From: Gammaproteobacteria bacterium
GTDB lineage: Bacteria; Pseudomonadota; Gammaproteobacteria; Xanthomonadales; Xanthomonadaceae
Direction: 5' to 3'
NCBI GenBank assembly: GCA_030431185.1
Contig: JAUIJO010000021.1
Coordinates: 1 to 19,216 of the forward strand
Length of the DNA stretch: 19,216 bases
Program-made: the position numbers and the translations under genes
Notes under the pieces: model-generated
The model's database searches: none
Seen by the model: only the letters and a program-made list of their open reading frames with translations
Told to the model about the DNA's origin: nothing
Shown: positions 16,396 through 19,216 of the stretch, one piece after another
Layout: the number at the start of each line of letters is the position of its first letter
Numbering within the stretch: position 1 is the stretch's first letter

Positions 16396-16410
16396 GCATG
16401 AACCGTGCCA
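16396..16410 (-). promoter_or_regulatory. Sigma-54 (-24/-12) promoter of the efflux operon
   Basis: Read on the minus strand this is TGGCACGGTTCATGC. The -24 part TGGCACG is a full match, the GG and GC dinucleotides are separated by exactly 10 bp, and only one fixed base of TGGCACG-N4-TTGC differs (A for the first T of the -12 part). Transcription would begin near 16384, leaving a leader of about 37 nt before the adaptor ATG at 16347. The operon encodes a sigma-54 activator, which strengthens the call. Confidence 0.85.
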
Positions 16411-16453
16411 ACAATAAGTGGCTGATTCTTCCGCCTTTTCACGTATGAGAAAT

Positions 16454-16504
16454 GTGTCCGGTCACTGTCCCGGGTGTCCGCCGGACGGTACAGGCCGGTG
16501 TCCG
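16454..16504. promoter_or_regulatory. Candidate activator binding region (GTGTCCG repeats)
   Basis: GTGTCCG occurs at 16454-16460, 16474-16480 and 16498-16504, with a related CTGTCCC at 16465-16471. The middle copy forms the perfect palindrome GTCCGCCGGAC (16476-16486). The cluster lies about 70-120 bp upstream of the predicted sigma-54 start site, where NtrC-type activators usually bind. It also lies just upstream of glmS. Binding by the operon's own regulator is inferred. Confidence 0.45.
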
Positions 16505-16543
16505 ACGCGATAGACTTGCCCGTCGCCGATGGAGTGCTGCTGA

Positions 16544-18376
16544 ATGTGTGGAATCGTGGGTGCGATCGCCGATCGCGATGTAGTGCCGGTCCTCGTCGAG
16601 GGCCTCAAGCGTCTTGAATACCGCGGTTACGACTCCGCCGGCATCGCCGTGTTCGATGGCAGCGAGGTCCGGCGCGTGCGTCGGACCGGCCGCGTGGCGG
16701 AGATGGAAGCCGCGGCGGCCAGCGAGGGACTGACCGCCGGACTCGGCATCGGGCATACGCGCTGGGCCACCCACGGGGGCGTGACGGAAGCCAACGCCCA
16801 CCCGCACGTGAGCTTCAACGAGCTGGCGGTGGTCCACAACGGCATCATCGAGAACCACGATGCCCAGCGCGAGCGCCTGATGGCCGCGGGCTATGTGTTC
16901 GAGTCGCAGACCGACACCGAGGTCATCGCGCACCTGGTGCACTTCCACCAGAAGCAGGGCGGCACCCTGCTGCAGGCCGTGCAGCGCGCGGCCAACGAGC
17001 TCGAGGGCGCCTACGCCATCGCCGTGGTCAGCAAGCACGAGCCCGACCGCCTCATCGCCGCACGCATGGGCTGTCCGCTCCTGGTCGGACTCGGCAAGGG
17101 CGAGAATTTCGTCGCCAGCGACGTATCGGCGATCATCCAGGCCACCCGCGAAGTGATCTTCCTGGAAGAGGGCGACACCGCCGACATCACCCGCGACACG
17201 GTCCGTGTGTTCGATGGCGAGGGGCGCGAGGTCCAGCGCGAGGTGCACGTCTCCGACGTGTCGCTGGCCTCATTGGAGCTGGGCCCCTACCGCCACTTCA
17301 TGCAGAAGGAGATCCACGAGCAGCCGCGCGCGATCGCCGACACCATCGAAGCGGTGATCGACGAAGGCGGGTTCACGCCTGCGCTGTTCGGCGAGGATGC
17401 GCAGTCCGTGCTCGCCGATGTCGAAGGCGTGCAGATCCTCGCCTGCGGCACCAGCTACTACGCGGGCCTCACCGCCCGCTACTGGATCGAAGCGATCGCC
17501 GGCCTGCCCTGCACGGTGGAGATCGCCAGCGAGTACCGCTACCGCGCCGCCGTCGCCAATCCCAGGTACCTCGTCGTGACGATCTCGCAGTCGGGCGAAA
17601 CCCTGGACACGATGGAAGCGCTCAAGTACGCCAAGTCGCTCGGCCACGACAAGACGCTGTCCATCTGCAACGTGCCCGAAAGCGCGATCCCGCGCGCCAG
17701 CAAGCTCGTCTACTACACGCGCGCGGGCGCGGAGATCGGCGTCGCCTCGACCAAGGCATTCACCACCCAGCTGGTGGCCCTGTTCACCCTGACCGCGACC
17801 CTGGCCAAGCTGCGCGGCCGGCTGTCCGGCGACCAGGAAAGCGAACACCTCGATGCCCTGCGCCAGTTGCCCGGCAGCGTCCAGCACGCCTTGAACCTGG
17901 AGCCGCAGATCATCGGCTGGTCGGAGCGCTTCGCGCCCAAGCAGCATGCGCTGTTCCTCGGGCGCGGCGTGCACTATCCGATCGCGATGGAGGGCGCCCT
18001 GAAGCTCAAGGAGATCTCCTACATCCACGCCGAGGCCTATCCGGCCGGCGAACTCAAGCACGGCCCCCTGGCCCTGGTGGACGCCGAGATGCCGGTCGTG
18101 GTGATCGCGCCGAAGGACAGCCTGCTGGAGAAGGTGAAGTCGAACATCCAGGAAGTGCGTGCGCGTGGTGGCGAGATGTTCGTGTTCGCCGACCTCGACA
18201 GCCAGTTCGGCGAGTCCGAACAGGTCCACGTGATCCGCACCCCCCGCCACGTCGGCGTCCTGTCGCCGATCGTGCACGCGATCCCGGTGCAACTGCTGGC
18301 CTACCATGCCGCCCTGGCCCGCGGCACCGACGTCGACAAGCCGCGCAACCTCGCCAAATCGGTGACGGTGGAGTAA
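16544..18376 (+). CDS. glmS: Glutamine--fructose-6-phosphate aminotransferase (isomerizing)
   Basis: This 610-residue enzyme makes glucosamine-6-phosphate from fructose-6-phosphate and glutamine, the first step toward UDP-GlcNAc. Cys2 after the initiator Met (MCGIVGAI) is the glutaminase nucleophile. HTRWATHG (71-78) and HNGIIEN (98-104) complete the Ntn-type domain. Two SIS sugar-binding domains follow, with ACGTSYYAGL, SQSGETLDT, STKAFTTQL and EAYPAGELKHGP. The C-terminus DVDKPRNLAKSVTVE is the conserved closing segment. The start is fixed by the nucleophile and by GGAG (16531-16534) 9 nt upstream. No glmS ribozyme is visible. A TAGACT near 16511 could be a weak -10 element. It is divergent from the efflux operon. 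Confidence 0.98.
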   Translation: MCGIVGAIADRDVVPVLVEGLKRLEYRGYDSAGIAVFDGSEVRRVRRTGRVAEMEAAAASEGLTAGLGIGHTRWATHGGVTEANAHPHVSFNELAVVHNGIIENHDAQRERLMAAGYVFESQTDTEVIAHLVHFHQKQGGTLLQAVQRAANELEGAYAIAVVSKHEPDRLIAARMGCPLLVGLGKGENFVASDVSAIIQATREVIFLEEGDTADITRDTVRVFDGEGREVQREVHVSDVSLASLELGPYRHFMQKEIHEQPRAIADTIEAVIDEGGFTPALFGEDAQSVLADVEGVQILACGTSYYAGLTARYWIEAIAGLPCTVEIASEYRYRAAVANPRYLVVTISQSGETLDTMEALKYAKSLGHDKTLSICNVPESAIPRASKLVYYTRAGAEIGVASTKAFTTQLVALFTLTATLAKLRGRLSGDQESEHLDALRQLPGSVQHALNLEPQIIGWSERFAPKQHALFLGRGVHYPIAMEGALKLKEISYIHAEAYPAGELKHGPLALVDAEMPVVVIAPKDSLLEKVKSNIQEVRARGGEMFVFADLDSQFGESEQVHVIRTPRHVGVLSPIVHAIPVQLLAYHAALARGTDVDKPRNLAKSVTVE

Positions 18377-18385
18377 GCGCCTGCA

Positions 18386-18420
18386 GCGCCGCTGCGGCGC
18401 CGGCACTCGGTCCGTGCCGG
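18386..18420. other. Two adjacent GC-rich hairpins between convergent genes
   Basis: GCGCC (18386-18390) with GGCGC (18396-18400), and CCGGCAC (18400-18406) with GTGCCGG (18414-18420), form consecutive stem-loops in the 63-bp gap between glmS and the convergent receptor gene. No T tract follows on either strand. They may end or protect both transcripts, but a standard intrinsic terminator cannot be claimed. Confidence 0.4.
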
Positions 18421-18439
18421 GTGCCGGGATGCCACGGGC

Positions 18440-19216
18440 TCAGCGCGCCGGCGCGTAGCGCAGAGTCAGGAACCACTCGCGGCCGGGTTGGTTGTAATAG
18501 GCCACGGTCTCGTAGTCGCGGTCGAAGGCATTGGCCAGGCGCGCCTGCAATGTCCATGCCGGCGCGAGCGCATACTCGCCGCGCACGTCGAACGTGGCGT
18601 ATCCCCCCAGGCGAACGCTGTTGGCGGCGTCGTCTTGGCGCTCGCCTTCGGCGACGCCGGTGAAGCCCAGGCGGAACGTGCCGAACGCGCGATCCAGGTC
18701 GATGCGCGCGCTGCGGGCCGCACGGCGCGGCAGCGCGTTGCCGGCGTTGGCACCGCTCCGGTTCTCGGCGTCGACGAAGCTGGCGCTGGCGTCGAGCCTC
18801 CAGCCCCACGCCTGCGTGTCCATGCCCAGCTCCATGCCGCGCAGGCGCGCGCGTTCGATGTTGTTGGGCAGGAACAGGCCGGCGTCGTAGGCGATCAGGT
18901 CGTCGACATGGGTGCTGAAACCGTCGACGCGCCAGTTGAGGGCGTCGCCCTGGTGGGCGAGCCCGAGCTCCCAGCTGCGCGAGGACTCGGGTCGCAGGTC
19001 GGCATTGCCGAAGAAGGGGTAGTACAGCTCGTTGAAGGTGGGGGCCTTGAACGCGCTGCCGTAGCCCGCGGTCAGGCGCCAGGCGTCACCGAGGTCGATG
19101 CCCCAGCCGAGGCTGCCGGTGGTGTGGCCGCCGAACTGTTCGTTGTCGTCGCGGCGAAGGCTGGCTTCCAGGGACTGTGTCCCGAACTGGCCCTGGTACT
19201 GCACGAACGCCGCCTT
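18440..19216 (-). CDS. TonB-dependent outer membrane receptor, BtuB-like, C-terminal part
   Basis: This is the last 258 codons of an outer-membrane beta-barrel receptor. The gene continues past the right edge, so plug domain and signal peptide are not visible. The fragment contains AFKAPTFNELYYPFFGNADL, then RPESSRSWELGL, a pattern shared by BtuB and related vitamin B12 or siderophore receptors. Alternating strand residues continue to NQPGREWFLTLRY near the end. The reading frame is open to position 19216, so no start lies here. The protein ends APAR, four residues after the tyrosine of the last strand, whereas many such receptors end in an aromatic residue. BtuB is the best guess from the GREW segment and barrel motifs, but the substrate cannot be fixed from this part. 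Confidence 0.85.
   Translation of the reverse strand, partial: KAAFVQYQGQFGTQSLEASLRRDDNEQFGGHTTGSLGWGIDLGDAWRLTAGYGSAFKAPTFNELYYPFFGNADLRPESSRSWELGLAHQGDALNWRVDGFSTHVDDLIAYDAGLFLPNNIERARLRGMELGMDTQAWGWRLDASASFVDAENRSGANAGNALPRRAARSARIDLDRAFGTFRLGFTGVAEGERQDDAANSVRLGGYATFDVRGEYALAPAWTLQARLANAFDRDYETVAYYNQPGREWFLTLRYAPAR

Noticed and set aside
16348..16543. glmS ribozyme or riboswitch upstream of glmS
   Set aside because: The glmS ribozyme is known from Gram-positive bacteria, and the short leader here shows no matching structure.

Overview
The window is high-GC DNA whose proteins look like those of the Xanthomonadaceae (a Lysobacter, Luteimonas, Xanthomonas or Stenotrophomonas relative). The assignment rests on remembered ATP synthase and GlmU sequences, GGGAAT-type intergenic repeats and strong GC bias at third codon positions. 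No search was run, so the genus is open.

Positions 1-3441 (+) hold the end of the F1F0-ATP synthase operon: the atpA 3' end, atpG, atpD and atpC, closed by a strong intrinsic terminator. Each of the three junctions carries a repeat or inverted-repeat insertion of 110-155 bp, and the atpC ribosome binding site lies inside a small hairpin. Positions 3630-7058 (-) hold a tightly packed three-gene membrane glycosylation cassette: a multi-pass putative GT-C type enzyme, a GtrA-type flippase-like protein and a GtrB/DPM1-like GT2 transferase. glmU (+) follows at 7177-8550.

Positions 8671-16347 (-) hold a seven-gene operon. In transcription order it encodes a periplasmic adaptor, an unrecognised 77-residue protein, an ABC ATPase, two FtsX/MacB-type permeases, a sigma-54-dependent response regulator and a histidine kinase with almost no periplasmic domain. 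A near-consensus -24/-12 promoter (GG-N10-GC) sits directly upstream of the adaptor gene. Farther upstream are repeated GTGTCCG words and an 11-bp palindrome that could bind the activator. The simplest model is an envelope-stress or antimicrobial-efflux system whose own sigma-54 activator drives the operon that encodes it.

glmS (+, 16544-18376) is divergent from that operon. It is followed by the convergent 3' part of a BtuB-like TonB-dependent receptor gene that runs off the right edge.

The wider picture is the gammaproteobacterial order atpC-glmU-glmS split twice by minus-strand accessory cassettes, one for glycan modification and one for regulated efflux. GlmU and GlmS both feed UDP-GlcNAc and cell-envelope synthesis, so the neighbourhood is envelope-centred, but a functional link between the cassettes and the glm genes is only inference.
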